The notes: generated by a model not told the origin, from the sequence alone. DNA of 46,929 nt from Klenkia sp. PcliD-1-E (GCF_024124375.1 NZ_JAMXRZ010000019.1:1-46929); one strand, 5' to 3'; counted from the stretch's first letter, positions 34,110-42,959 are shown. A program made the numbers and translations.

Positions 34110-35561
34110 TCAGGCCGGACCCACCAGGCCGGCGACGATCTCGGCCGACAAGGTGACCAGCGGCAGCCCGCCACCGGGGTGCGAGGACCCACCGACCAGG
34201 TAGAGCCCCCGCACCGGCGAGGCGTTGGCCGGGCGCAGGAACGCCGCGGTGGTGCCGTTGGACGACGTGCCGTAGATCGCCCCGCCGACGCTGCCGGTGC
34301 CCCGCTCCAGGTCCGCCGGCGTCCGCACCTCCCGCCAGCGCACCCGGTCCCGCACGTCCAGCCCGCGGCGGGCCAGCACCGCCAGCACGTCGTCGGCGTA
34401 GGAGTCGGCCAGGCCCGGGGCGTCCCAGTCGACCGGCCCGTGACGGGGAGCGTTGACCAGCACGAACCAGGACTCGCTGTCGGCGTCGGGCCGGGTGGCC
34501 GGGTCGTCGGGGGCGCTGACGTAGACGGTCGGGTCGGGCAGCGGGCGCGGGTCGGCGAACAGGCCGTCGAACTCGGCGTCGTAGTCGTCGGGGAACAGCA
34601 CGGTGTGGTGGGCGAGGTCCGGCGTCCGGCCCGAGAGCGCGAGCAGCAGCACGAACCCCGAGGAGGACGGTGTGGCCTTCCGCAGGTCGGCGCGGGCCCT
34701 GCGCACCGGGCCGGCCGGCGGCAGCAGGTCGCGGTAGAGGGCGGTGGCGTCGACGTTGGCCACCACGACGTCGGCGGGCACGGTCGAGCCGTCGGCCAGC
34801 CGCACCCCCGCCGTCCGGCCGCCCTCGAGGAGGACCTCGGTGACCGGCGTCGACGTCGCGATCTGCGCCCCGCGCTCGCGGGCGCGGTCGGCGACGGCCA
34901 GCGGCAGCCGGTGCAGCCCGCCGCGCACGTACCAGGAACCGAAGGCCTGCTCCACCCACGGCACCGTCGCGAGCGCGGCCGGGGCGAGGCGGGGGTCGGA
35001 GCCGGAGTAGGTGGCGTAGCGGTCCAGCAGCATCCGCAGGTGCGGGTCGGTGAGGTACTGCGCGCCGAGCCGGCGCAGCGACGCCCAGGGCGCGACGGTG
35101 CGGACGTCGGACGCCGAGCGGGCCAGCTTCGCCAGCGTCCGGGCGCCCTGCAGCGGGGAGCGGAGGAAGGGCTGCTCGGTGACCCGCCAGATCTCCGCCG
35201 CGCGGTCCAGCAGCGCCGACCACTCCGGGCCCAGGGTGTCCCGGACGCCGTCGAGCGTGCCCGGGACGGTGAGCCGGGTGCCGTCGGCGAACCGGTAGGC
35301 CACCGCCGGGTCCAGCCGCTCCAGCTCCAGGACGTCGTGCAGCGGGCCGCCGGTGGCGTCGAACAGGTCGCGGAACACCTGGGGCAGGGTGACCAGGGAC
35401 GGGCCGGTGTCGAAGCCGTGCCCGTCACGGGAGACCCAGCCGAGCTTGCCGCCCACCTCGGCGCCCTGCTCCAGCACGGTCACCCGGTGACCCCCGGCGG
35501 CCAGCCGGGCCGCGGCCGCCAGCCCGCCGAGCCCGGCGCCGACCACCACCACGCGAGCCAT
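34110..35561 (-). CDS. Phytoene-desaturase (CrtI)-like FAD oxidoreductase
   Basis: 483 residues. FAD site VVVGAGLGGLAAAARLA at the start, then EQGAEVGGKLGWVSRDGHGFDTGPSLVTLP, the CrtI-type substrate segment, and the C-terminal FAD motif GLYLVGGSSHPGGGLPLVTLSAEI. Such enzymes desaturate or oxidise carotenoids and related polyprenyls. No crtB, crtE or cyclase lies in the window, so the exact step is open. ATG at 35561 follows TACCGT (35574-35569) by seven bases. Divergent from the alpha/beta hydrolase. Confidence 0.82.
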   Translation of the reverse strand: MARVVVVGAGLGGLAAAARLAAGGHRVTVLEQGAEVGGKLGWVSRDGHGFDTGPSLVTLPQVFRDLFDATGGPLHDVLELERLDPAVAYRFADGTRLTVPGTLDGVRDTLGPEWSALLDRAAEIWRVTEQPFLRSPLQGARTLAKLARSASDVRTVAPWASLRRLGAQYLTDPHLRMLLDRYATYSGSDPRLAPAALATVPWVEQAFGSWYVRGGLHRLPLAVADRARERGAQIATSTPVTEVLLEGGRTAGVRLADGSTVPADVVVANVDATALYRDLLPPAGPVRRARADLRKATPSSSGFVLLLALSGRTPDLAHHTVLFPDDYDAEFDGLFADPRPLPDPTVYVSAPDDPATRPDADSESWFVLVNAPRHGPVDWDAPGLADSYADDVLAVLARRGLDVRDRVRWREVRTPADLERGTGSVGGAIYGTSSNGTTAAFLRPANASPVRGLYLVGGSSHPGGGLPLVTLSAEIVAGLVGPA

Positions 35562-35594
35562 GCCGCCCACGGTAGGTGGACGTACGGTGCGCAG
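35562..35594. promoter_or_regulatory. 33-bp divergent leaderless promoter
   Basis: Minus -10 TACCGT at 35574-35569 and plus -10 TACGGT at 35583-35588, nine bp apart and near mirror images. The two transcripts start from almost the same segment. Confidence 0.55.
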
Positions 35595-36335
35595 GTGCCG
35601 GATGACGTGTTGACCCCCGTCCGGCTGCGCACCGGGCGCACCGTCCGGGTGCACCACCGGGAGTCCGGCTCCGGCGGCCGGCCGCTGGTGCTGGTGCACG
35701 GGCTGGGCATGTCCGGCCGCTCGATGGTCCCGGCGCTGCACCTGCTGGGCCCGGGCGGGCGCACGCTGGCCCCCGACCTGCCCGGCTACGGCCGCACCCA
35801 CGGCCCCGGGCGGACCCTCGGCGTCCCCGGGCTGGCCGACGCGCTGTGCCGCTGGATGGACGCGGTGGGCCTGGACGAGGTCGACCTGGTCGGGCACTCC
35901 CTCGGTGCGCAGGTCGCCGCGGCGGCCACCCTGCGGCGCGGCGGGGTGGCGCACCTGGTGCTGGTCGGCCCGACCCGCGACCCCAGCGCCCCGAGCTGGC
36001 TGCACCAGGCCTGGCGGCTGCTGCAGGACGCGCCGCGCGAGGACCCACGACTGCTGCTGGTCGCCGTCCGCGACTACCTGTGTGCCGGTCCGCTGACCAT
36101 GCTGGCCGTGCTGCGGCACGCGCTGCGCCGACCCGAGGAGCAGGCGGTGCGCGAGGTCGACGTCCCCGCCCTGGTGCTGCGCGGTGACCGCGACACGGTT
36201 GCCGGTCAGGCATGGTGCGAGGACCTCGCGCGGCGGCTGCCGCAGGGCCGGCTCGAGGTGGTGCCCGGCCCGCACGGGCTGGTGTTCTCCGCCTCCGAGG
36301 TGTTCGCCGACGCGGTCACGGGGTTCTGCCGGTGA
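35595..36335 (+). CDS. Alpha/beta hydrolase
   Basis: 246 residues. LVLVHGLGMSGRSM oxyanion motif, nucleophile VGHSLGAQ, acid LRGDRDTVAG and His GPHGLVFSA. Small form with a short cap. Substrate unknown. Leaderless-type GTG. The stop overlaps the next gene (GTGA), linking it to the App1-like phosphatase; a lipid substrate is plausible but unproven. Confidence 0.85.
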   Translation: MPDDVLTPVRLRTGRTVRVHHRESGSGGRPLVLVHGLGMSGRSMVPALHLLGPGGRTLAPDLPGYGRTHGPGRTLGVPGLADALCRWMDAVGLDEVDLVGHSLGAQVAAAATLRRGGVAHLVLVGPTRDPSAPSWLHQAWRLLQDAPREDPRLLLVAVRDYLCAGPLTMLAVLRHALRRPEEQAVREVDVPALVLRGDRDTVAGQAWCEDLARRLPQGRLEVVPGPHGLVFSASEVFADAVTGFCR

Positions 36336-37306
36336 GCCTCGTCGGGGTGCTGCACCGGGCCGAGACCGGTCTGCGGGACGGGATGTCCCGGGTCGCCCGG
36401 GTCTTCGGCTGGACGCCGGTCGCCATCCCCTACCCCGGCTACGGCAGCGGCGGGCGGGTGCGGGTGCTGGGCCGGGTGCTGCTCGCCCCGGCCGGCACGC
36501 ACCCGGAGTCCCGGCTGCGCATCCCCGGCTGGCAGCGCTTCCTCACCCTCGAGGCGCCCGGCACCGCGGTGGACGTCGACGTGGCCGGCACCCGCCGCCG
36601 GCTGACCAGCGACGACGACGGGCTGCTGGACGCCGTGGTCGAGGTGGACCGCCCGCTCGACGGCCGCCCCGAGGTCGGCGTGCGCATGGCCACCGGCGAC
36701 CGCTCGGCGACCGCGCCCGCGTACCTGGCCTCCACCGACGCGCACCGCGGCGTGGTCTGCGACATCGACGACACGGTGCTGGTCACCGAGATCGCGCACC
36801 CGCTGCGTGCGGCCTACCGCACCTTCGTGCAGCGCAGCCGCAACCGGCGCGCGGTCCCCGGCATGGCCGACCTGCTGCGGGAGGTGACGGCGGGGGAGGA
36901 GCACGTGCCGGTGCTCTACCTGTCCAACGGGCCGTGGAACCTGATCGGCCCGCTGGCCCGCTTCCTCGAGCGCCACGGCTTCCCGCCGGGGGCGCTGCTG
37001 CTCACCGACTGGGGCCTGCAGCGCGACCGGTGGTTCCGCGACGGCCAGGCGCACAAGCGCAGCTCGCTGCTGCGGCTGGCCGAGGACCTCCCCGGGGTGG
37101 ACTGGACCCTGGTCGGTGACACCGGCGAGCACGACCCGGCGCTCTACGAGGAGTTCGCCCGCGCCCACCCCGACCGGGTCGCCGAGATCCTGCTGCGCGA
37201 CCCCGCCGCCGCCGAGCCGGTGGTCGAGCGGGTCGGCGGCGTCCCCGTGGTGCGGGCCGCCGACGGCACGGGGCTCAGCCGCGGGCGGGCACGGCTGCGG
37301 GGCTGA
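36332..37306 (+). CDS. App1-family (DUF2183) phosphatase
   Basis: 324 residues. The HAD-like motif DIDDT at 144-148, preceded by HRGVVC, and LSNGPWNLIGPLARFLERHGFPPGALLLTDWG are typical of the App1 phosphatidate phosphatase catalytic domain. The N-terminal 130 residues form the usual beta-rich domain. Acts on phosphatidate or another phosphoester; substrate inferred from family. Coupled to the upstream hydrolase. The end overlaps the convergent LLM gene by 32 bases. Confidence 0.87.
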   Translation: MSLVGVLHRAETGLRDGMSRVARVFGWTPVAIPYPGYGSGGRVRVLGRVLLAPAGTHPESRLRIPGWQRFLTLEAPGTAVDVDVAGTRRRLTSDDDGLLDAVVEVDRPLDGRPEVGVRMATGDRSATAPAYLASTDAHRGVVCDIDDTVLVTEIAHPLRAAYRTFVQRSRNRRAVPGMADLLREVTAGEEHVPVLYLSNGPWNLIGPLARFLERHGFPPGALLLTDWGLQRDRWFRDGQAHKRSSLLRLAEDLPGVDWTLVGDTGEHDPALYEEFARAHPDRVAEILLRDPAAAEPVVERVGGVPVVRAADGTGLSRGRARLRG

Positions 37307-38255
37307 CCAGCTCGGCCAGCGCCGCGTCGGACTCGGCCAGCGCACCCCGGTCCAGGGTGGACGACGACGCCACCAGCTCGGCCGCGCCGGTGCGCGCGAC
37401 GAGCTCCGCCAGCCGCTGCGCGACGTGCTCCGGTGTGCCCGCGAGCGCACCGGCCATCGTCTGCTCGGCGTGGCGCTGCTGCACCGCGGTCATCGGGGCC
37501 GGTCGCTGCAGCGGCGGGAAGGTGCCGGTGGTGCGTGCCTGCGCCATCGCCCAGGCCTCGGGGAGCAGCAGGTCGTGGGCGGCGGCGTCGGTGTCGGCCA
37601 CCAGCACGTCGAGGCTGATGCCCACCCAGGGCTCCCGGCTCTGCGCGGAGGGCCGGAAGGCCTGCCGGTAGCGGTCCAGCGGCTCCTCGGGGTCGCGCAG
37701 CACCGGCCCGCCGACGACGACCGGCAGCCCGAGCCGTGCGGCGACGTCCAGGCCGTGCCCGGTGGCGAGCACGAACAGCGGGACGGCGGCGGCCGGCCGC
37801 GGGTGCGCGGTGATCTCGGCCGTGCCCTCCAGGTGGGCGCGCAGCTCGCCCAGGTCGGCGGCGAAGTCGGTCTCCGCCTGCCGCAGCGCGCGGCGGACCG
37901 GGGCGGTGAACCCGGGGGAGCGGCCGACCCCCAGGTCGATGCGCCCGGGCGCCACCGCGGCGAGGGTGGCGAACTGCTCGGCGACCACCAGTGGCTGGTG
38001 GTGCGGCAGCATCACCCCGGCCGAGCCCAGCCGGATGCGGGAGGTCCGCCCGCTCAGGACGGCGAGCAGCACCGCGGGCGCCGACCCGGCCACCCCGGGG
38101 ACGCCGTGGTGCTCGGCGACCCAGAACCGGTCGTAGCCCAGCGCCTCGGCGCGGCGCGCCCGCTCGACGGTGTGCGCGACGGCGTCCGCGTCGGTCTCCC
38201 CGACCCGGGTGCGCGTGCGGTCCAGCAGCGAGAGCCCGATGTCCACGCCGGGCAC
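37275..38255 (-). CDS. LLM-class flavin/F420-dependent oxidoreductase
   Basis: 326 residues, luciferase-like TIM barrel. RFWVAEHHGVPGVAGSAPAVLL is the class motif; GRIDLGVGRSPGF and the MsnO8-like C-terminus follow. Uses reduced flavin or F420; substrate unknown. Starts at GTG 38255 or GTG 38246. Begins about 20 bp after btuD, so it is the last gene of the riboswitch-led operon. Confidence 0.85.
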   Translation of the reverse strand: MPGVDIGLSLLDRTRTRVGETDADAVAHTVERARRAEALGYDRFWVAEHHGVPGVAGSAPAVLLAVLSGRTSRIRLGSAGVMLPHHQPLVVAEQFATLAAVAPGRIDLGVGRSPGFTAPVRRALRQAETDFAADLGELRAHLEGTAEITAHPRPAAAVPLFVLATGHGLDVAARLGLPVVVGGPVLRDPEEPLDRYRQAFRPSAQSREPWVGISLDVLVADTDAAAHDLLLPEAWAMAQARTTGTFPPLQRPAPMTAVQQRHAEQTMAGALAGTPEHVAQRLAELVARTGAAELVASSSTLDRGALAESDAALAELVSPAAVPARG

Positions 38256-38274
38256 AACGCACCCGGCTCCCGGG

Positions 38275-39051
38275 TCACTCCCGCCGGACGGGCAGGACGG
38301 CCGGGCCGTCGGGGCCGGGGACGACGGAGGCGCGCGCGCCGTAGTGGGTGCGCAGCGCCTCGGCGGTGAGCACCTGGGTGGGGGTGCCGTCGGCGACGAC
38401 CCGGCCGCGGGCGAGCAGCACCAGCCGGTCGGCGTACTGCCCGGCCAGGGAGAGGTCGTGCAGGGTGGAGAGCACGGTGAGCCCGTCGGTGCGGCGCAGC
38501 CGGTCGACCAGGTCGAGCACCTGCTGGGCGTGCCCGAGGTCCAGCGCCGCGGTGGGCTCGTCCAGCAGCAGCACCCGCGGCTGCTGGGCCAGCGCCCGGG
38601 CGAGCACGGCGCGCTGCTGCTCGCCACCGGACAGCGTCGTCAGCACCCGGTCGGCCAGCGCGTCGAGCTCCAGGCGCGCCATCGTCTCCTCGACCACGGC
38701 CCGGTCGGCGGCCCGTGGTGCGGCCAGCAGGGCCCGGTGCGGGGTGCGGCCCAGCGCCACGTAGTCCCGGGTCGTGACGGCCTCGGGCAGCACCGGCAGC
38801 TGGGGGGCGTAGGCGAGCAGGCGGGCCCGCTCCCGGCGCGGCAGGGTGTCCAGGCCGGCGCCGTCCCAGCGCACCGTGCCGCGGTGGGCCACCACCCCGA
38901 GCACCGCCCGCAGCAGGGTCGACTTGCCGGCGCCGTTGGGACCGATGACCGCCGTCCACGAGCCCGGGGCGGCCGCGAGCCCGACGTCGGCGAGCACCTG
39001 CGCCCGGCCCAGCCGCACGCCCAGCCCGGTGACCTCCAGCCCCGCGCTCAC
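38275..39051 (-). CDS. btuD: Cobalamin ABC importer ATPase
   Basis: 258 residues, FecE/BtuD type. Walker A GPNGAGKS, Q-loop QLPVLPE, signature LSGGEQQR, Walker B VLLLDEP, and H-loop STLHDLSLA. Iron-siderophore and B12 importers share this fold; the upstream cobalamin riboswitch points to B12. GTG start overlaps the permease stop (GTGA). Confidence 0.9.
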   Translation of the reverse strand: MSAGLEVTGLGVRLGRAQVLADVGLAAAPGSWTAVIGPNGAGKSTLLRAVLGVVAHRGTVRWDGAGLDTLPRRERARLLAYAPQLPVLPEAVTTRDYVALGRTPHRALLAAPRAADRAVVEETMARLELDALADRVLTTLSGGEQQRAVLARALAQQPRVLLLDEPTAALDLGHAQQVLDLVDRLRRTDGLTVLSTLHDLSLAGQYADRLVLLARGRVVADGTPTQVLTAEALRTHYGARASVVPGPDGPAVLPVRRE

Positions 39052-40061
39052 CGGCGCCGGCTCCACAGCAGCGCGGCGAAGAACGGGGCGCCGACGAAGG
39101 CGGTCACCACGCCCAGGGGCAGCTCGGCAGGCGCCAGCACGGTGCGCGCGACCAGGTCCGCGAGCACCAGGAACGCCCCGCCGGTCAGCAGCGACATCGG
39201 CAGCAGCACGTGGTGCGCCCCGCCGACGAGCTTGCGGGCCACGTGCGGCACGACGAGCCCGACGAACCCGATCAGCCCGCTGACCGCGACCGCCGACGCC
39301 GTGGCCAGCGACGCCGCGACCACCACCAGCAGCCGCAGCCGACCCGGGTGCACCCCCAGGGAGCGCGCCTCGTCGTCCCCGACCGCGAGCACGTCCAGCG
39401 CCCGCCCGCAGACCAGCAGGACGGCGACCGCCACGCCGAGGTAGGGCAGGACCAGCAGCACCTGCGACCACGACGCCCGGCCGAGCTGGCCCAGCAGCCA
39501 GCCGTACACCTGCTGCAGGTCCTCGGCGTTGCGCTGCTGCACCAGCGTCTGCGCGGCGGCGAGGAACGACGCCACCGCGACCCCGGCCAGCAGCAGCGTC
39601 GCCGACGACGAGCCGCCGGCCGCCGTCCCCAGGGCGAAGGAGGCACCCACCCCGACCAGCGCGCCGACGAACGCCGCCACCGGGACCGTGCCGGAGCCGG
39701 GGGCGTAGGCGATCACCAGGGTGGCGCCCAGGCCCGCACCGGCGGCCGCGCCGAGCAGGTACGGGTCGGCCAGTGGGTTGCGGAACACGCCCTGGTAGGC
39801 GGCACCGGCCACCGCCAGGGCGCCGCCGACCAGCACGGCGAGGACCACCCGCGGCAGCCGCAGCTGCAGCAGCGCCGCGGCCTGCACCGTGCCCAGTCCA
39901 CCGTCGACCGAGCCGCCGAGGGGGCGCACCGCGCGGTCGGCGAGGGTGGCCAGCACCGGCCCCGGGGCCAGCGGCAGCGCCCCGACCCCGACGCCGAGCA
40001 GCACCACCGCGACCAGCACCGCACCGGCGCCGGCCAGGTGCAGCGCAGGTCGGGCCCGCAC
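39048..40061 (-). CDS. btuC: Cobalamin ABC importer permease (FecCD family)
   Basis: 337 residues, about ten membrane helices. FecCD motifs: LRLPRVVLAVLVGGALAVAGAAYQGVFRNPLADPYLLG near the N-terminus and GLIGFVGLVVPHVAR near the C-terminus. GTG start one base after the btuF stop (TGAGGTG), strongly coupled. Confidence 0.92.
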   Translation of the reverse strand: MRARPALHLAGAGAVLVAVVLLGVGVGALPLAPGPVLATLADRAVRPLGGSVDGGLGTVQAAALLQLRLPRVVLAVLVGGALAVAGAAYQGVFRNPLADPYLLGAAAGAGLGATLVIAYAPGSGTVPVAAFVGALVGVGASFALGTAAGGSSSATLLLAGVAVASFLAAAQTLVQQRNAEDLQQVYGWLLGQLGRASWSQVLLVLPYLGVAVAVLLVCGRALDVLAVGDDEARSLGVHPGRLRLLVVVAASLATASAVAVSGLIGFVGLVVPHVARKLVGGAHHVLLPMSLLTGGAFLVLADLVARTVLAPAELPLGVVTAFVGAPFFAALLWSRRR

Positions 40062-40062
40062 C

Positions 40063-40998
40063 TCAGCCCTGCAGGGTCTGCGACACCTGCTCGGCGAGGT
40101 CGGCGATCCGCGGTCCCCACCGGGAGGCGACGTCGTCGTCGGCGGCCAGCACCCGGCCGTCGCGGACCGCGGGGATCGTGTCGAAGGCCGGGCGGGCGGC
40201 GAACGTGGCGGCGTCCTGGCCGCAGCACACGGTGTCGGCGAGGACGACGACGTCGGGTGCGGCGTCGACGACGTACTCCGCCGACAGCTGCGGGTAGCCG
40301 GTGTCCTGGCCGGCGGCGTCGGCGATGTTGGCCAGACCGAACAGGGAGTAGATGCCGCCGACGAACGTGCTGCGGGTCGCGGAGTACCCGGTGGGGTCCA
40401 GCTCGTGGTAGACCGACAGGCCCTCGCCGGCGCCGCCGGCGCCGCCGGCCGCGGCGACCGCGGCGTCGATGCGGTCCTTCGTCGACTGCACCAGGTCCTC
40501 GGCCTCGTCGCGGTGCCCGGTGGCGTCGCCCAGCGTCGTCATCTGCGCGTAGGCGTCGTCCAGGTACTCCGCGGCGCCCAGCTGCAGCACCGGGATGCCC
40601 AGGGTGTCCAGGTTCGCGGCCAGGCCGTCGATGTCGTCGCTGATGACGACCAGGTCGGGCTCGTAGCCGGCGATCGCCTCGGCGTTGGGCGTGAAGGCCG
40701 ACAGATCGGTGACCGGCGCCTGCTCGGGGTAGGTGGAGGTGCTGTCGACGGCGACGACCTGGTCCCCGGCGTCGATGGCGAACAGCGTCTCGGTGGCCGA
40801 GGCCGACATCGACACGATCCGCTCGGGGGCGGCGTCCAGGGTGAGTTCGCCGGTGTCGCCGGTGACGGTGACCGGGAAGGCGCCGTCGGCGGCCGACGAG
40901 GACGGGGCCGCGGACGGGGCGGGGTCACCGCCGCCGGAGCAGCCGGCGAGGGCGAGCACGGTCCCGAGGAGGACGGCGAGGATCGGGCGACGGGGCAC
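40063..40998 (-). CDS. btuF: Cobalamin-binding lipoprotein of the ABC importer
   Basis: 311 residues. Lipobox LALAGC, then an Ala/Ser-rich linker and a class III periplasmic-binding fold: RIVSMSASATETLFAIDAGDQVVAVDS and AIAGYEPDLVV are typical of BtuF/FecB proteins. AGGAG lies five to seven bases before GTG 40998. Ligand assigned from the cobalamin riboswitch immediately upstream. Confidence 0.88.
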   Translation of the reverse strand: MPRRPILAVLLGTVLALAGCSGGGDPAPSAAPSSSAADGAFPVTVTGDTGELTLDAAPERIVSMSASATETLFAIDAGDQVVAVDSTSTYPEQAPVTDLSAFTPNAEAIAGYEPDLVVISDDIDGLAANLDTLGIPVLQLGAAEYLDDAYAQMTTLGDATGHRDEAEDLVQSTKDRIDAAVAAAGGAGGAGEGLSVYHELDPTGYSATRSTFVGGIYSLFGLANIADAAGQDTGYPQLSAEYVVDAAPDVVVLADTVCCGQDAATFAARPAFDTIPAVRDGRVLAADDDVASRWGPRIADLAEQVSQTLQG

Positions 40999-41085
40999 GG
41001 GAGCTCCTGCGGCGGGCGGAGCGGTCGCCGACGGGGGAGCCCGACTGCGCGACCCGCTCCGCGGGGGTCGGTGGCAGGACGGGGC

Positions 41086-41187
41086 GGCAGGCGACCTGGC
41101 TCGGGGCCCGGGGCCCCTCACAGTTGCGGGACAGCGCCGGATTCGCACCGGCTTCGCTCCCGCTCCGTCACCGGCCTCGCGGCCGGC
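41086..41187 (-). ncRNA. Cobalamin (B12) riboswitch
   Basis: Read on the minus strand: GGTGACGGAGCGGGAGCGAA, then GGTGCGAATCCGGCGC, TGTCCCGCAACTGTGA and the B12 box GAGCCAGGTCGCCTGCC (41102-41086). These are the conserved blocks of the cobalamin element in their proper order. It lies about 90 bp before the btuF start. The intervening part contains CGGAGCGG and CCGCTCCG, which can pair and may form the expression platform near the AGGAG site. Predicted to reduce btuFCD expression when adenosylcobalamin is bound. Confidence 0.9.
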
Positions 41188-41193
41188 AGGGGC

Positions 41194-41199
41194 ACGTTA
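41194..41199 (-). promoter_or_regulatory. -10 element of the btuFCD operon, overlapping the glgA stop
   Basis: TAACGT on the minus strand includes the TAA stop codon of glgA. Transcription would start near 41187, at the 5' edge of the riboswitch. The -35 lies inside glgA. Confidence 0.45.
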
Positions 41200-42369
41200 C
41201 CCGCGCGCGGCGAGCACCCGCGCGTACACGGCCACGGTCTGCTCGGCGATGGCCGGCCAGCCGAACTCCGCGAGCACCCGGTCGCGGCCGGCGGCCCCCA
41301 TGCCGGCCGCCCGGTCGGGGTCGGCCAGCAGCTCGGACATCCGCGCGGCCAGCCCGGCCGCGAACCCGGCCGGGTCGTGCTCGTCGTAGGGCACCAGCAG
41401 CCCCGTGCGTCCGTCGGCGACCACCTCGGGGATGCCGCCGACGGCGGAGGCGACCACGGCGGTGCCGCACGCCGCGGCCTCCAGGTTCACGATGCCCAGC
41501 GGCTCGTACACCGAGGGGACGACGAAGACCGTCGCGCCGGTGATCAGCGGGACGAGCTTCTCCCGCGGCAGCATCTCCTCGATCCAGACGACGCCGGTGC
41601 GGCGGCGCTGCAGCTCCACGACCGCGTCGGCGACCTGCTGCCGCTCGGCCGGGGTGTCCGCGGCGCCGGCGCACAGCACCAGACCAGCCTCGGGGGGCAG
41701 CTGCTCGGCGGCGGCCAGCAGGTGCACCAGGCCCTTCTGCCGGGTGATCCGGCCGACGAACAACGCGTAGGGCCGGGCCGGGTCCACGCCGAGCCCGCGG
41801 ACCACGTCGTCGTCGTGCACCGGGCGGTAGGCCTCGGCGTCCACGCCGTTGCCGACCACCTGCACCCGGTCCGGGTCGAGGTCGGGGTAGGCGTCCAGCA
41901 CGTCGGTGCGCATGCCGTGGCTGACCGCGATGACCGCGTCGGCGGCCAGGTAGGCGGTGCGCTCGACCCAGCTGGACAGCCGGTAACCCCCGCCCAGCTG
42001 GTCGGCCTTCCACGGCCGCCGCGGCTCCAGGGAGTGCGCGGTGACCACGTGCGGGACACCGTGCACCAGCGAGGCGAGCTGGCCGGCGTGGTTGGCGTAC
42101 CAGGTGTGGGAGTGCACGACGTCGGCCGAGCCGAGCGCGGCAGCGATCTCGACGTCCACGCCGACCGCCTGCAGCGCGCCGTTGGCGTCGGCCAGCCCGG
42201 CCGGGACGGCGTGCGCGGTGGCGTCGGTGCGCGGCCCGCCGAAGCAGTGCACGTCGATGTCGGGGCCACCGGCCAGCCCGCGCATCGCGGCGACCAGGTG
42301 CTCGACGTGGACGCCGGCACCCCCGTAGACGTCCGGCGGCCACTCCCGGGTGACGACTCCCACGCGCAT
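41197..42369 (-). CDS. glgA: GT4 glycosyltransferase: glycogen synthase / maltose-1-phosphate synthase
   Basis: 390 residues, GT-B fold, actinobacterial GlgA/GlgM type. MRVGVVTREWPPDVYGGAGVHVEHL at the start; FVGRITRQKGLVHLL and the E-x7-E motif EPLGIVNLEAAACGTAVVAS near the C-terminus. In mycobacteria the homologue uses ADP-glucose to make alpha-maltose-1-phosphate (GlgM). ADP-glucose would come from GlgC, encoded nearby. ATG at 42369 follows TAGGTT (42382-42377) by seven bases. Confidence 0.9.
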   Translation of the reverse strand: MRVGVVTREWPPDVYGGAGVHVEHLVAAMRGLAGGPDIDVHCFGGPRTDATAHAVPAGLADANGALQAVGVDVEIAAALGSADVVHSHTWYANHAGQLASLVHGVPHVVTAHSLEPRRPWKADQLGGGYRLSSWVERTAYLAADAVIAVSHGMRTDVLDAYPDLDPDRVQVVGNGVDAEAYRPVHDDDVVRGLGVDPARPYALFVGRITRQKGLVHLLAAAEQLPPEAGLVLCAGAADTPAERQQVADAVVELQRRRTGVVWIEEMLPREKLVPLITGATVFVVPSVYEPLGIVNLEAAACGTAVVASAVGGIPEVVADGRTGLLVPYDEHDPAGFAAGLAARMSELLADPDRAAGMGAAGRDRVLAEFGWPAIAEQTVAVYARVLAARG

Positions 42370-42398
42370 GGCGCAGAACCTAGTGCGCCGGGCCGGGA

Positions 42399-42959
42399 TC
42401 AGTCCTGCGGGTCGTCGCAGTCGAAGTCGCCGCGGACGCTGGGGGCCGGTGTGCCGAGGGCCTCGAGCGCGGCGTGCACCCGGTGGCCGGCGCAGCAGTC
42501 GGGGAAGGGCGCCTCGTCCAGCGTGGTCAGCGGGTCGGGGGCGGGGTGCTCGACGGCGAGGTCGGGGCCGCCGTCCCAGTGGTCGCAGTGCTCCCCGGGG
42601 TAGCCGACGACGTCGGCCCGGCCGCGGTGCAGGCCGATGACCAGGCCCTCGGGGCAGGGGGTGAGGGTCCAGCGGCCGATGCACTCGAGCAGGTCGCCGT
42701 AGAGCTCGGTCCACCCGGCCAGCTCGGCGCCCACCGGGGTCAGCGACGTCGTCGCGCCCCCGACCACCAGGTCGACACCGGCCAGGCCGAGGGCGTCCAG
42801 GCTGCGCTGCAGCCGGAACACCACCAGGCAGTCGTGGACCCCGACCTCGCGTCCGACGGCGGTGCGCAGGTCGGCGAGGGTCCGCTCCAGGGCTGCGTCG
42901 GCCGCCCGGCGGGCGGTCTCGATCGCCACGCTGCGGGGGACGGCGCGGGTCAGCTTCAC
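42399..42959 (-). CDS. Unknown protein with Cys/His-rich C-terminus
   Basis: 186 residues, not recognised. Helical N-terminal half; the C-terminal half holds CPEGL, GEHCDHW, PDCCAGHRVH and DCDD, a set of Cys and His that could bind metal. GTG at 42959 follows CAGAAT (42971-42966) by six bases. It lies 29 bp before glgA on the same strand, so it may be cotranscribed with it. Function unknown. Confidence 0.6.
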   Translation of the reverse strand: MKLTRAVPRSVAIETARRAADAALERTLADLRTAVGREVGVHDCLVVFRLQRSLDALGLAGVDLVVGGATTSLTPVGAELAGWTELYGDLLECIGRWTLTPCPEGLVIGLHRGRADVVGYPGEHCDHWDGGPDLAVEHPAPDPLTTLDEAPFPDCCAGHRVHAALEALGTPAPSVRGDFDCDDPQD

